Positions 13,689 to 21,876 of a stretch of 64,000 bases of DNA are shown here, piece after piece. Each line of letters begins with the position of its first letter. Position 1 is the first letter of the stretch. Below the pieces are notes generated by a model that did not search any database, was not told where the DNA came from, and worked only from the letters and a program-made list of their open reading frames with translations. Made by a program: the position numbers and the translations under genes. The stretch covers positions 579,369 through 643,368 of the forward strand of contig NZ_PJKB01000002.1 of assembly GCF_002884975.1 (NCBI RefSeq), read 5' to 3'. Source of the stretch: Akkermansia muciniphila. GTDB taxonomy: Bacteria > Verrucomicrobiota > Verrucomicrobiia > Verrucomicrobiales > Akkermansiaceae.

Positions 13689-13949
13689 GGTGGAGTTCCT
13701 TTTCCCATCAAAACTGTTTCTGTGTCAAGAAAGATTATTTTAATGTCCTAGCAAGAAAAATTGTTAAGGCAATCCTGCCTTTGATCCGTGGAAGGGATAT
13801 CCGGTCATGAAGTTCTGCGTCCTCTCCGGCTGCCGGGGGCGGTTCCTTTGCCTGCGAATGTTTCCATCTGCATATCCTCTCCCGGAGGATTCATGCAGTT
13901 ACAGGGTCCGGATCTCCGGATTCCGGTTGATAAAAGTAGAGAAGCGATT

Positions 13950-15008
13950 TTAGAATGAAATATTCCGGCGAATATGTCCAAGCGTCTCCAATATTTCCTT
14001 CGCCTGTATCCTCGCTTTGCGCCTCCATGAAGGAACGGGGCAAAGGAGAGAAATTTTCCGGATGAATTCGGCGCGCTGTTCAGCGTACCGCAGCCTTTTT
14101 TTGAAATCGGAGAAGCCGGAGGATTTCAGAAAAAGGCGGAACGGGAAATGCAGCCCGGAGGCCAGGCATTCTTCAAGGGAGAAATGGGAGCTGAGAAAAC
14201 AGCGGATAATTGTATCCAGGCGCGCTCCTTCTTCGGGAGAAAAAGGCATGCCAAGCAACCTGAATTCAAAAGGTTCATGTTCAATGAAACGGATCAGGTG
14301 CCCGGATTTCCCTTCCAGGAGATTTTTCCTGCCGCCGTAGAATTTTTCAAGCAGGGAGAGCCACCGGGGAACCATGTCCAGGATTTTGGCCGTTTGACGC
14401 CTTATTTGGTGGTGGTTGCCTTGCTGGTGCTGGCGGTAATGATAGACGGCCTCCGGGCAGAAGGCGATTTTGTCCGTCAGGGCTAGCACAAAGTGTGAAA
14501 AGAGGCCGTCTTCGCAAGGCTGGATTCCTTCCGGGAATTCAAGCCTGTGCTCCTCCACGACCTCCCGGCGCAGGAACATGCCCCAGGTGGGCAGTGCGGG
14601 TATTTTGTCTGGCGGAAACTGGTGGCAGCACCAGCTCCCGACGACTGTCAGGCTACTCTGATTTTCACAGGAGGCGGCAACGAGGCATTCGAGAAAATCC
14701 GGAGCAATGGAGTCGTCCGCGTCAATAAAACACAAATACTCTCCGGTGGCCTGCCGCATGCCTGCGTTGCGGGCGGAAGAAACGCCTCCGTTCTCCTGTT
14801 CCAAGTATTTGATTCTTGGGTCAATATCCGTAAAACGGCCGACTATTTCTCCAGATGAGTCGGAAGAGCCGTCGTTCACAAGAATCAGCTCCCAGTCCGT
14901 GAAGGTTTGCCTGCATATGCTCCGGACGCATTCTTCAAGGTAGCGTTCCTGGTTGTAAACGGGAACGATGATGGAAACCCGGGGATGTGTCTGCCGGAGA
15001 GGGGCCAT
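13950..15008 (-). CDS. Glycosyltransferase family 2
   Basis: This 352-residue GT-A enzyme shows SIIVPVYNQERYLEECV, VNDGSSDSSGEI, NGGVSSARNAGMRQATGE and FIDADDSI, which are the nucleotide-sugar and DxD-type motifs of family 2. The C-terminal half is basic and helical, with VYHYRQHQQGN in the middle. It begins only 3 bases after the stop of the upstream glycosyltransferase (15012-16208), so the two are cotranscribed and probably act in the same surface glycan pathway. The specificity is unknown. An alternative internal start is unlikely because the family motif begins within 15 residues of the ATG. Confidence 0.92.
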   Translation of the reverse strand: MAPLRQTHPRVSIIVPVYNQERYLEECVRSICRQTFTDWELILVNDGSSDSSGEIVGRFTDIDPRIKYLEQENGGVSSARNAGMRQATGEYLCFIDADDSIAPDFLECLVAASCENQSSLTVVGSWCCHQFPPDKIPALPTWGMFLRREVVEEHRLEFPEGIQPCEDGLFSHFVLALTDKIAFCPEAVYHYRQHQQGNHHQIRRQTAKILDMVPRWLSLLEKFYGGRKNLLEGKSGHLIRFIEHEPFEFRLLGMPFSPEEGARLDTIIRCFLSSHFSLEECLASGLHFPFRLFLKSSGFSDFKKRLRYAEQRAEFIRKISLLCPVPSWRRKARIQAKEILETLGHIRRNISF

Positions 15009-15011
15009 GGA

Positions 15012-16208
15012 TCAGCTTTTGGAAGTTGGGCCATGGCTGGTGAGGCAGCCGTCAAGGGCGCGTTTCAGATTGGCCCGGGATTGTTCGTCCATTTGCCTGC
15101 CCAGGTTCAGGAGATTCTGCTGCATCGCGGCGTATTCCGCGCTCGTCTGCTTGATGGCGCGGCACATGGCGTTGCTGAGTCCCTCCTTGTCGTAGAGAAG
15201 GGCGTTTTGGGCATCGAATCTGTAGAAAGAGGCGAATTTTTCATGGATGAGCGGAATTTTCGCGAATCCATAAATGAGCTGGGCTGATCCTGTAACACCC
15301 GTGGAAATGTAGCGTTCGTGTGCCGGATTGGCGGGGTCAAGCAGGGGGAGGAAATAATCCGCCCTTTCCATGGCTGCGAACATGGAGGGGAAGTCAAGTT
15401 TTCCGGTGATGTTCAGGAAGGGACGTAAATGTTCCGGTATTTCTCCCGTTTCTCCTTCACCCACGATAGTGACGGAAAAGTCCTTGAAGCCTGCATTGTA
15501 AAGATCTGTAAGGGCTTCAAGCAGCAGACTGTGGTTTTTCCTTTCCGCAGAAAGTGCGCCTACGGTAATAAATTCGGGTTTCGGGTTACGGATGGTGATG
15601 GAAATTTGCCCGAACGAGTGGGGATTGACCATGATGCCCTTGTGGAAGGTGCCCAGTGTCAGCAGCCTGCCTTCCTGTTCAAACATTTCTTCCTTCAATC
15701 GTTCAATGTCGTTCAATTCGTGTTCCACGATCAGAAGGTTGCGGCGGTTCCTCAAGCCTGTTACATCAAGGGCGGAAGGCATCCCCGGCTTTGTATAAAA
15801 GAGGGAGGATGTAAAAATAATGGCTTCATAGCGGTTCAGGACCTCTTCCCTGTAAAGGCGTGGCCATAAGGTCTTCATGATGGTAAAGGCGCGTATTCCT
15901 TCATTCTCGGTGCGGCACAGGGGGAATTGGCTGCCCAGGGAATGGTGCATGAGCACATCCACACGGTACCCCATGGAGAGTAAAAGGGCACAAAAACCGG
16001 AAATAACTTCTCCATGGCAGTCGTTGGGTTCAAAAACGAGCACGGTACGTTCCGCTACCTCGTGTCTGCGCCATGCCTTTTCACTTCGGCGTGCCTCCTT
16101 GTCATAGTCGGACACATAATCCATTAGAAAAGTGCGCAGCTTTTTCCGGGGAGAGCGGAAGGGAATCCACATGGTCAGAAAACGGATCAGAGATATTAGG
16201 ATGTGCAT
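15012..16208 (-). CDS. Glycosyltransferase, GT-B fold (family 1/4-like)
   Basis: This 398-residue protein opens with a basic, partly hydrophobic segment (MHILISLIRFLTMWIPF) that may attach it to the membrane. A Rossmann-like domain follows (RTVLVFEPNDCHGEVISGF). The C-terminal half holds GALSAERKNHSLLLEAL and VTIVGEGETGEIPEHLRPF, the typical GT-B nucleotide-sugar part, and then DYFLPLLDPANPAHERYISTG. The last motif has the usual Glu region of family 4 replaced, so the assignment to a subfamily is loose. It lies between a 53-codon small ORF (8 bases upstream) and a GT2 gene (3 bases downstream) in an apparent operon. Confidence 0.75.
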   Translation of the reverse strand: MHILISLIRFLTMWIPFRSPRKKLRTFLMDYVSDYDKEARRSEKAWRRHEVAERTVLVFEPNDCHGEVISGFCALLLSMGYRVDVLMHHSLGSQFPLCRTENEGIRAFTIMKTLWPRLYREEVLNRYEAIIFTSSLFYTKPGMPSALDVTGLRNRRNLLIVEHELNDIERLKEEMFEQEGRLLTLGTFHKGIMVNPHSFGQISITIRNPKPEFITVGALSAERKNHSLLLEALTDLYNAGFKDFSVTIVGEGETGEIPEHLRPFLNITGKLDFPSMFAAMERADYFLPLLDPANPAHERYISTGVTGSAQLIYGFAKIPLIHEKFASFYRFDAQNALLYDKEGLSNAMCRAIKQTSAEYAAMQQNLLNLGRQMDEQSRANLKRALDGCLTSHGPTSKS

Positions 16209-16216
16209 GGCTAATT

Positions 16217-16378
16217 TTATTTCAACATCTGGAAGAGGTCACGGGCATCCGGCTTTCCGGATAAGTTTTTCCTGATGATGGGAAAGGCGGGGGGCTGCAG
16301 AGTCCGTCCCGGATACTTGATGAATTTCCTGTAGAACACAATATCAAAAATTTTAGGGGCCTCCCGTTTTTGAGACAT
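16217..16378 (-). CDS. Small basic protein, unknown (possible)
   Basis: This short open frame of 53 codons begins MSQKREAPKIFDIVFYRKFI and ends DARDLFQMLK, on the same strand as the glycosyltransferase whose start lies 8 bases after its stop. The composition (Lys, Arg, Phe, Ile, Pro) is protein-like, and the spacing is what an operon leader gene would show. There is no Shine-Dalgarno sequence and no family that I recognise. It could be a genuine small protein, a coupling leader peptide, or the remains of a longer gene. Without it, the 382 bases between 16209 and 16590 hold only the promoter candidate of the next plus-strand gene. Confidence 0.4.
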   Translation of the reverse strand: MSQKREAPKIFDIVFYRKFIKYPGRTLQPPAFPIIRKNLSGKPDARDLFQMLK

Positions 16379-16541
16379 CTACTTAAGTGCAGGGTTGATT
16401 CCGGGGATATGGCGGGGATAAGCTGATGCTTTTTTGTTTCCGCTCACGGGTTGCTTTTTCCCATGCAGGGGGCAAGGAGGTTCCTGTATGCTTCTTATGA
16501 GCATGGTGCCGTCTGCTAGTGCCTGTGACGGGGATTTGCCA

Positions 16542-16569
16542 TTGCGGTCATGCCGATTTTCATTAGAAT
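16542..16569 (+). promoter_or_regulatory. Candidate promoter of plus-strand glycosyltransferase
   Basis: TTGCGG (16542-16547) and TAGAAT (16564-16569) are spaced by 16 bases. A purine-rich GAGAAGGA follows at 16573-16580, about ten bases before the ATG at 16591, and could serve as ribosome binding site. Confidence 0.4.
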
Positions 16570-16590
16570 GCGGAGAAGGAACGGCGCCGG

Positions 16591-17712
16591 ATGTTCCGGT
16601 TCTTCCGGCGAACATCTGAAAAAACTGGTTTCTCTATGAATGATACTGTTTCCATTATTGTTCCCTGTTATAACGTGGCTCCATATGTGGATGCCTGCAT
16701 GAACAGCCTGGTGAACCAGACGCTAAGGGATATTGAAATTATTTGCGTTAATGACGGTTCTACGGATGGCACGTTGGCTATGCTGAGCGAGTGGGCTGAA
16801 AAGGATGCCCGTATCCGGGTGATCGACCAGGGAAACGGGGGGGTCTCTTCCGCCCGTAATGCAGGGCTGGCCGTAGCGGGCGGGGAATATATCGGCTTTG
16901 TGGATCCGGATGATTATGTGGATGCCTCCATGTATGCCCGGCTGGTGGAAACCGCGCGGCAGCATGATGCGGAGGTCGTGGCCTGTGGCTACGTTTTCTT
17001 TTCCGGGGAAGGCGGATCAGTGACGGAGGAAGGCAGATACGTTCCGGAAGAAGGTTTTGAACCGGATTCCGGAAATGCCCGTTTTAACGGGAATCCCGTC
17101 TGGCGCCGGATGAGGGCTGAATTATGTAACAAGGTGTATCGACGAGAGGTCCTCCAACATCACGGGTTGCGCGTGAGATTGGAGTTCCCCGCGGGAGAGG
17201 ATTACGTTTTCTGGATGGAGTTTCTTCCAAAGGCCTCCCGTCTGGCTGTTATTTCCGACCAGCTGTATTTTTACCGCAGGAAAAGATCTGGATCTCTCAC
17301 TGATATATGGGATGGAGATGGCGCCTTGCGCATGGAAAGGCTGGAATATATAACGGCCCGCTGGAAGGAAACCGGATGCTGGGAGGCCTCCGTCAGAAAG
17401 GGTTGGTTGGCGTATGCGATGAAGGACGGATTCCTGGCTTATGTCTGCTCCCCCAGGGAAGAGTTCTTTCAGTTGGATGCAGAGAAGAGAGACGAATTGA
17501 GCAACCGTTACAGGAAGTGGCTGCAGGAGGCGGATATTTCTTTGGACAAGTGCGGCTTGGATCGGTGGGACTGTGCCTTTTGCCATCTTCTGGGAGAAGA
17601 TTTGATCAAGGATGGTCCCTTCACTCGCCTTTACCACGCTCTGATGTCACGGTGCCGCGGAAGGAGAGGGCGTTATTACAGGCTCAGGGCGTTATTGTCC
17701 CGCTCTTCATGA
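16591..17712 (+). CDS. Glycosyltransferase family 2
   Basis: This 373-residue GT-A enzyme has SIIVPCYNVAPYVDACM, ICVNDGSTDGTLAML, NGGVSSARNAGLAVAGGE and FVDPDDYVD, the motifs of family 2. The C-terminal half includes LYFYRRKRSGSLTD, seen in capsule-type members. Two starts are possible. ATG 16591 has a purine-rich GAGAAGGA ahead of it; ATG 16636 would begin directly at MNDTVSIIVPC, where most family members start. I keep 16591. It points away from the minus-strand glycosyltransferases and is followed within about 12 bases by a broken copy of the same family. Confidence 0.92.
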   Translation: MFRFFRRTSEKTGFSMNDTVSIIVPCYNVAPYVDACMNSLVNQTLRDIEIICVNDGSTDGTLAMLSEWAEKDARIRVIDQGNGGVSSARNAGLAVAGGEYIGFVDPDDYVDASMYARLVETARQHDAEVVACGYVFFSGEGGSVTEEGRYVPEEGFEPDSGNARFNGNPVWRRMRAELCNKVYRREVLQHHGLRVRLEFPAGEDYVFWMEFLPKASRLAVISDQLYFYRRKRSGSLTDIWDGDGALRMERLEYITARWKETGCWEASVRKGWLAYAMKDGFLAYVCSPREEFFQLDAEKRDELSNRYRKWLQEADISLDKCGLDRWDCAFCHLLGEDLIKDGPFTRLYHALMSRCRGRRGRYYRLRALLSRSS

Positions 17713-17717
17713 GGCTG

Positions 17718-17889
17718 TATTCATCATTCTTCCATATTATAAAAGCAGAATCCCATATGGAGGTCCGTACGGAGAATTTGCCTGTCTGGATTTTACAGAA
17801 GGATAGGGAAGATTATCTGTACGGATGACAGCTCTACGGGTGGCGCTCCGGACGGCCTGTCCAGGATGGCGGAACATTTTTTGCGGAAC
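17718..17889 (+). pseudogene. Frameshifted N-terminal relic of a family 2 glycosyltransferase
   Basis: No intact frame exists here, but two frames together spell the start of a GT2 enzyme. From 17742, KAESHMEVRTENL matches the usual KAEPYxExCxxSL segment. After a shift of one frame (between about 17780 and 17803), GKIICTDDSSTGGAPDGLS and then RMAEHFL (from 17806) matches the IICVDDSSTDGTxxxLxxxAE segment. The match stops at about 17885, where the convergent DJ-1 gene ends. The relic follows the intact GT2 gene, so it is probably the leftover of a neighbouring glycosyltransferase lost by deletion. Confidence 0.62.
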
Positions 17890-18453
17890 CTATACTCCCA
17901 TGTAGCACATCTGCTCCTTGAGCTGGGCTACCTGGAGGTCTTCTCCCAGGTATTCCCCGATGGAGTAACCGAAGAGCATGGCGGCTCCGGGGCCATTGGC
18001 GGTGAGCATGTTGCTGTCCAGAACCACGTTTTCATCCTTGACGATGTGGGCTCCGGCTTCGTTGAGTTCCCGGTAGACGTCCTGGGTCGGGTAGGCCGTG
18101 ACGTTCCTGTCCTTGACCAGTCCGGCTTTCGCCAGGACGATGGGGGCGGCGCAGATGGCGGCCACCAGCTTGCCAGCGGCATGCATCTTCTTGACCAGAT
18201 GGATGACTTCCGGCGTGTCACGAAGCACCCAGGCGCCTGCGCCGCCGGGCAGGATTAGGGCGTCCAGCTTGTCGGCATGGAGCTTGTCCAGCATGGTGTC
18301 CGTGGTGACGGTCACGTCATGGGTGCTGACTACCTTGTCAGACTGCACGCCGGCCAGCTGCACGTCAAAGTTCAGGCGGCGCAGGATGTCCAGCGGAGCC
18401 ATGAGCTCGATTTCTTCAAATCCGGGGGCGGCAAGAATGGCAACTTTTTTCAT
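17890..18453 (-). CDS. DJ-1/PfpI family protein
   Basis: This 187-residue cytoplasmic protein of the DJ-1/PfpI/YajL group has the flavodoxin-like start MKKVAILAAPGFEEIELMAP, in which the second Glu of FEEIE is the conserved acidic partner. The nucleophile elbow AAICAAPIVLA carries the reactive Cys. Members act as glyoxalases, deglycases or chaperones under oxidative or carbonyl stress; the exact role here is not readable. The start at 18453 is the first Met of the family core, and a longer upstream reading frame is rejected. It is the last of a run of minus-strand genes, 62 bases after the E2-like gene. Confidence 0.88.
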   Translation of the reverse strand: MKKVAILAAPGFEEIELMAPLDILRRLNFDVQLAGVQSDKVVSTHDVTVTTDTMLDKLHADKLDALILPGGAGAWVLRDTPEVIHLVKKMHAAGKLVAAICAAPIVLAKAGLVKDRNVTAYPTQDVYRELNEAGAHIVKDENVVLDSNMLTANGPGAAMLFGYSIGEYLGEDLQVAQLKEQMCYMGV

Positions 18454-18515
18454 GGTTAATGAGACAAGGGGAGAGAATGGAACGTTCAAGGAAAAGGGCT
18501 CAGCATGCCGGCAGC

Positions 18516-19556
18516 CTACAGGAGAAGCAGGACCGGATTTTCCAGCAGGGTCTTGAATTCTGCGGCGATTTTGGACGCCTTGCATTCCGGCAGGATGTTG
18601 GCGTTCACGTACAGGGTGACAGGCAGGATGAGCTTGGAAACGGGGCGGCCCGCTTCTATGCCCGTCTTGGGCGTGGTGCCGCCGATGCTGATGATGCTGT
18701 GGGGCATTTCCGGGAGCACGGTGCGCTGGGCTTCCACGTTCACGCCGCTGTCGCAGAGCAGGATGTTGGGCGTGATGCTGCCTGCGGGGGGCGGTCCTGC
18801 GGCAGGGGCGGCCAGCCGTTCCATGGCGATGTTGTAAATCGTCTTGCCGGAGGCGTTTTCAATGAAGACGTATTTTTCCCCCTTGTCCAGCACCATGAGC
18901 AGTTCCGCGGCGGCGTCTCCCGCCAGCCATTCCGGCTCGCTGATGCACGCTTTCACCGCGGCGCGCACCACGTAGTCAAAGAGGCTGTAGCGGCCGCCGA
19001 TGAGTTTTTCACACTGGACGGCGATGGGCGTGCTGATGGCGGCCAGATAGGCCATATTGGCCTCCAGGGAATACAGGTAAAAGTTATCCACGCGTGTGGC
19101 GTGGCGTGTGTCCCGGGGAGCCAGCGGGATATGCACCCGGCGGGCCGGGCCTTCCGCGGGGCGTATGGCGGCGCGTACGTCCGCGGCCATGATTTTGCCG
19201 TGCGGGCCGGTGCCTTTCAGGGTCCCGGGATTCAGTCCGGCTTCCGAGGCCAGCCTGGCGGCCAGCGGACTGCATTTGACAGGGGGGCACGGCGGGCAGT
19301 CACAAGTGGATGCGCCGAATTCCGACTGAAGCAGCGCAATGGGCGCGCCCACGGCGGCGGAACCGCCTTCCGGCACCAGGATTTCCGTCAGGGTTCCGTC
19401 CTCGCATGCCTGGAGTTCCACGTGGGCCTTGTCCGTCTCAATGTCGGCCAGGTGGTCGCCGACTTCTACGAAGTCTCCTATCTTTTTGACCCATCTCAGG
19501 ACGATGCCTTCATGCATGGAGTCGGACAGGCGGGGCATTTCAATGGTAATAGCCAT
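18516..19556 (-). CDS. Lipoyl E2-like (2-oxoacid dehydrogenase acyltransferase) protein lacking catalytic motif
   Basis: This 346-residue protein has the domain order of dihydrolipoamide acyltransferase. There is an N-terminal lipoyl domain (about 1-80, with the modifiable Lys in IETDKAHVELQ) and a peripheral-subunit-binding domain (about 110-145, SPLAARLASEAGLNPGTLKG and GKIMAADV). A catalytic-type domain follows (about 165-346, with STPIAVQCEKLIGG and FDYVVRAAVKAC). In intact enzymes the C-terminus reads DHRxxDGAxxAxFL...LLENP. Here the aligned stretch is TLYVNANILPECKASKIAA before EFKTLLENP, so the catalytic His and the Asp-Gly are missing. It is also shorter than usual (about 400 residues). 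It may be a scaffold or regulator, not an active acyltransferase. No E1 or E3 gene is nearby. Confidence 0.8.
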   Translation of the reverse strand: MAITIEMPRLSDSMHEGIVLRWVKKIGDFVEVGDHLADIETDKAHVELQACEDGTLTEILVPEGGSAAVGAPIALLQSEFGASTCDCPPCPPVKCSPLAARLASEAGLNPGTLKGTGPHGKIMAADVRAAIRPAEGPARRVHIPLAPRDTRHATRVDNFYLYSLEANMAYLAAISTPIAVQCEKLIGGRYSLFDYVVRAAVKACISEPEWLAGDAAAELLMVLDKGEKYVFIENASGKTIYNIAMERLAAPAAGPPPAGSITPNILLCDSGVNVEAQRTVLPEMPHSIISIGGTTPKTGIEAGRPVSKLILPVTLYVNANILPECKASKIAAEFKTLLENPVLLLL

Positions 19557-19641
19557 GGAGGTGAATGTTGAACGTTGGAATACGGTAAGAGGGGATGGCG
19601 CGCCGGAGGGGTTCCGCCCCGTCCGGCGCGCGGGTGCGCGG

Positions 19642-20790
19642 TTACGCGCTGTATTTTTCCACGCCGTCGATGAACACCCTGGAGGTGTTGAAGTCATCGT
19701 CCAGCAGAACCATGTCGGCGGTAAAGCCGGGGGCGATCTTGCCCAGGCCTTCCAGGCCCAGGGACTGCGCCTGGTTCCAGGAGGTGGCCTTCACCAGCTC
19801 GCTCAGGGGCTTGCCGGTCAGGCGGTGCACGTTTTTCAGGCCGTGGGCGTATTTAAGGGTGCTGCCGGCCAGGGCGCCGGATTCCTGAAGGCGCGCCACG
19901 CCGTCCTTTACGATGATAGGCAGGCCGCCCAGGTCCCCGGGGCCGTCCGGCATCCAGGAGCAGGCCAGGGAGTCCGTAATCATCATCATCTGGTCCGTTT
20001 CCTTGTTCTTGAACACGGTCTTGAGCATGTCCGCGCAGAGGTGGATGGTGTCACAGATGATTTCAATCTTGATTTCCCTGTCCAGCAGGCCGGAGCCCAC
20101 CAGGCCGATTTCACGGTGGTGCAGGGGGGACATCTGGTTGCAGTAGTGGGTCAGGTGCACGAGGCCCGCGGATTTCGCCTTGTTGAAGTCCGCATGGGTG
20201 GCGGCGCTGTGGCCCGCGGAGCAGCGGATGCCGTTGGCGGTGGCCTTTTCAATGAATTCCACGGCTCCGGGCATTTCCGGCGCCAGGGAGACCAGGAGAA
20301 CCCTGGCAATGGAGTTCAGGTTGGCTACTTCATCATAGTCCGGCTGGCGCACAAAGGCGGGGTTCTGGGCGCCGCAGCACTTGGGATTGATGAACGGCCC
20401 TTCCAGATGGATGCCGGGCGTCTTGGCGAATTCCTGGTTCTTCATGTATTCCGCCACGGAGGCGCATACGTCTTCCAGCACCTTGGGGGACAGCGTGAGC
20501 GTGGTGGGCAGCCAGGAGGTGACGCCTTCCTTCATCTTGCATTCCGCAACGGTGCGGAGGCTTTCCAGCTTGGCGTCACAGGTGTCGCACCCGCCGGCGC
20601 CATGGCTGTGGATGTCGATGAAGCCGGGAAGGAGCATCTTTCCTTCCGCGTCCACCACCTTGTCCGCGGCGGGGAGTTCGCTCCCGGCGGGATAGACGGC
20701 GGTGATGGTCTTGCCTTCGATTTCCACGGCAGCCCCGGGCAGGTCAATGCCGGGGGAGATGATGCGTGCGTTTTTAATGAGTGTTTTCAT
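19642..20790 (-). CDS. nagA: N-acetylglucosamine-6-phosphate deacetylase
   Basis: This cytoplasmic enzyme hydrolyses GlcNAc-6-phosphate to glucosamine-6-phosphate and acetate, a key step in using GlcNAc from mucin or peptidoglycan. It is an amidohydrolase of 382 residues. Visible features are the metal motif PGFIDIHSHGAGGCDTCD, LEGPFINPKCCGAQNP (Glu metal ligand), SAGHSAATHADF and THYCNQMSPLHHRE (His ligands), and ITDSLACSWMPDG (catalytic Asp). The start at 20790 gives the natural MKTLIKNARIISPG; a longer frame upstream has no family match. It lies among unrelated minus-strand genes with a 64-base spacer upstream. No nagB is in the window. Confidence 0.95.
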   Translation of the reverse strand: MKTLIKNARIISPGIDLPGAAVEIEGKTITAVYPAGSELPAADKVVDAEGKMLLPGFIDIHSHGAGGCDTCDAKLESLRTVAECKMKEGVTSWLPTTLTLSPKVLEDVCASVAEYMKNQEFAKTPGIHLEGPFINPKCCGAQNPAFVRQPDYDEVANLNSIARVLLVSLAPEMPGAVEFIEKATANGIRCSAGHSAATHADFNKAKSAGLVHLTHYCNQMSPLHHREIGLVGSGLLDREIKIEIICDTIHLCADMLKTVFKNKETDQMMMITDSLACSWMPDGPGDLGGLPIIVKDGVARLQESGALAGSTLKYAHGLKNVHRLTGKPLSELVKATSWNQAQSLGLEGLGKIAPGFTADMVLLDDDFNTSRVFIDGVEKYSA

Positions 20791-20854
20791 AAAATGGATG
20801 AATGGTTGATTGATGGAGTCCCTATGGGGATTTGATATGAATGCGGAATTATTT

Positions 20855-21103
20855 TTAAGCCTGTTTTTTGAAGATGACAAACCATGACCACTTATGGCAA
20901 TGCGGACAACGCCCGAAGTTCCTTTTCCGCCCCGCCGATTTGCGGAGAATGCCGTATTTGCCAAAGGGTTCTTCCATGTTGCAGTGATTGCAGCGGATGA
21001 TCCAGCCGGGCGCTCTCTGTTCCCATTTTTGCAGGTTCTCCGGCGTCGCTTCCACTTCTTGCGGAGTGAAAACCTGCTCAAGGAACCGTTTGAGAATATT
21101 CAT
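20855..21103 (-). CDS. Small zinc-ribbon protein, unknown
   Basis: This 82-residue basic protein begins MNILKRFLEQVFTPQEVE. It has two Cys pairs, CNHC (near residue 39) and CPHC (near 65), separated by about 24 residues, which is the spacing of a zinc ribbon. Its aromatic end is KWSWFVIFKKQA. I do not recognise a named family. Zinc-ribbon proteins of this size often bind nucleic acid or modify partners, but nothing here decides that. It lies 23 bases after the cyclophilin gene on the same strand and is probably cotranscribed with it. Confidence 0.6.
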   Translation of the reverse strand: MNILKRFLEQVFTPQEVEATPENLQKWEQRAPGWIIRCNHCNMEEPFGKYGILRKSAGRKRNFGRCPHCHKWSWFVIFKKQA

Positions 21104-21126
21104 GCGGAGTGCCGGTATTGCCAGGT

Positions 21127-21720
21127 TTATTTGGCGGCGTCCAGCGTCTTGTTCCACTGGGCCACGCGGGCGGCTTCCGCCTTCAGCACGGCGGCCGCGG
21201 CGTTTTTGTCCAGAATACGGATGTCCTTGATCTTGTCTCCACGGACGATGGAATTGACGATATTCTGGCCTTTCAGCACCTTGCCGAAGATTGTGTGGCG
21301 TCCATCCAGGTGGGGAGTGGCGACGTGGGTGATAAAGAATTGGGAGCCGTTGGTGCCGGGGCCGGCATTTGCCATGGAAAGCACGCCGGGGCCGTCATGC
21401 TTGAGGGCCGGGGAAAACTCGTCTTCAAAGCTGTAGCCGGGACCGCCCATGCCCGTGCCGGTGGGGTCGCCGCCCTGGATCATGAAGTCCGGAATCACGC
21501 GGTGGAATGTGATTCCCTTGTAGTAGCCCCTGTTAATGAGGTTCAGGAAGTTGGCTACGGTGACGGGCGCCTTGGAAGGGTAAAGGGCCAGTTCAATGTC
21601 TCCCTTGGTGGTGGAGATGACGATATTGACGTCCTTGAGGCCGGCAGTGGAGTCCGCAGCCGCGGAGAAGCCTGCCAGAGCGCACAGGGAACACAACAGA
21701 AGGGTAAGGTACTTTTTCAT
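21127..21720 (-). CDS. Periplasmic peptidyl-prolyl cis-trans isomerase, cyclophilin type
   Basis: This folding helper has 197 residues. An N-terminal signal peptide ([19 protein letters not shown], cut near SAAADS) sends it to the periplasm. The cyclophilin core is complete: [19 protein letters not shown] (with the catalytic Arg of FHR), [25 protein letters not shown] (peptide-binding Gln and Phe) and [15 protein letters not shown]. It lacks the extra domains of larger family members. The ATG at 21720 is preceded on its strand by a G-rich ribosome site (GGGGGG about 12 bases upstream). The neighbouring small zinc-ribbon gene follows in the same direction. Confidence 0.94.
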   Translation of the reverse strand: MKKYLTLLLCSLCALAGFSAAADSTAGLKDVNIVISTTKGDIELALYPSKAPVTVANFLNLINRGYYKGITFHRVIPDFMIQGGDPTGTGMGGPGYSFEDEFSPALKHDGPGVLSMANAGPGTNGSQFFITHVATPHLDGRHTIFGKVLKGQNIVNSIVRGDKIKDIRILDKNAAAAVLKAEAARVAQWNKTLDAAK

Positions 21721-21876
21721 GGCTTCTTGTTTCCCCCCTATGTTGCCTGAAGAAAAGCGGGTTTGCAAGTAAATCGCGCGCCCTGACGGGAGAATGGCGC
21801 GGAGCGCCGGCATCCGGGGAAGAATTTTTCCTGAAGGAAGCCTGCTTAAATACTACTCCCTGATAATCAGCAGATT

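Noticed and set aside
16379-16615. A 78-codon minus-strand frame upstream of the glycosyltransferases
   Set aside because: Its sequence is Pro/Ser/Arg-rich without a recognisable fold and it overlaps the promoter and start of the plus-strand GT2 gene; the smaller frame at 16217-16378 fits the operon better.
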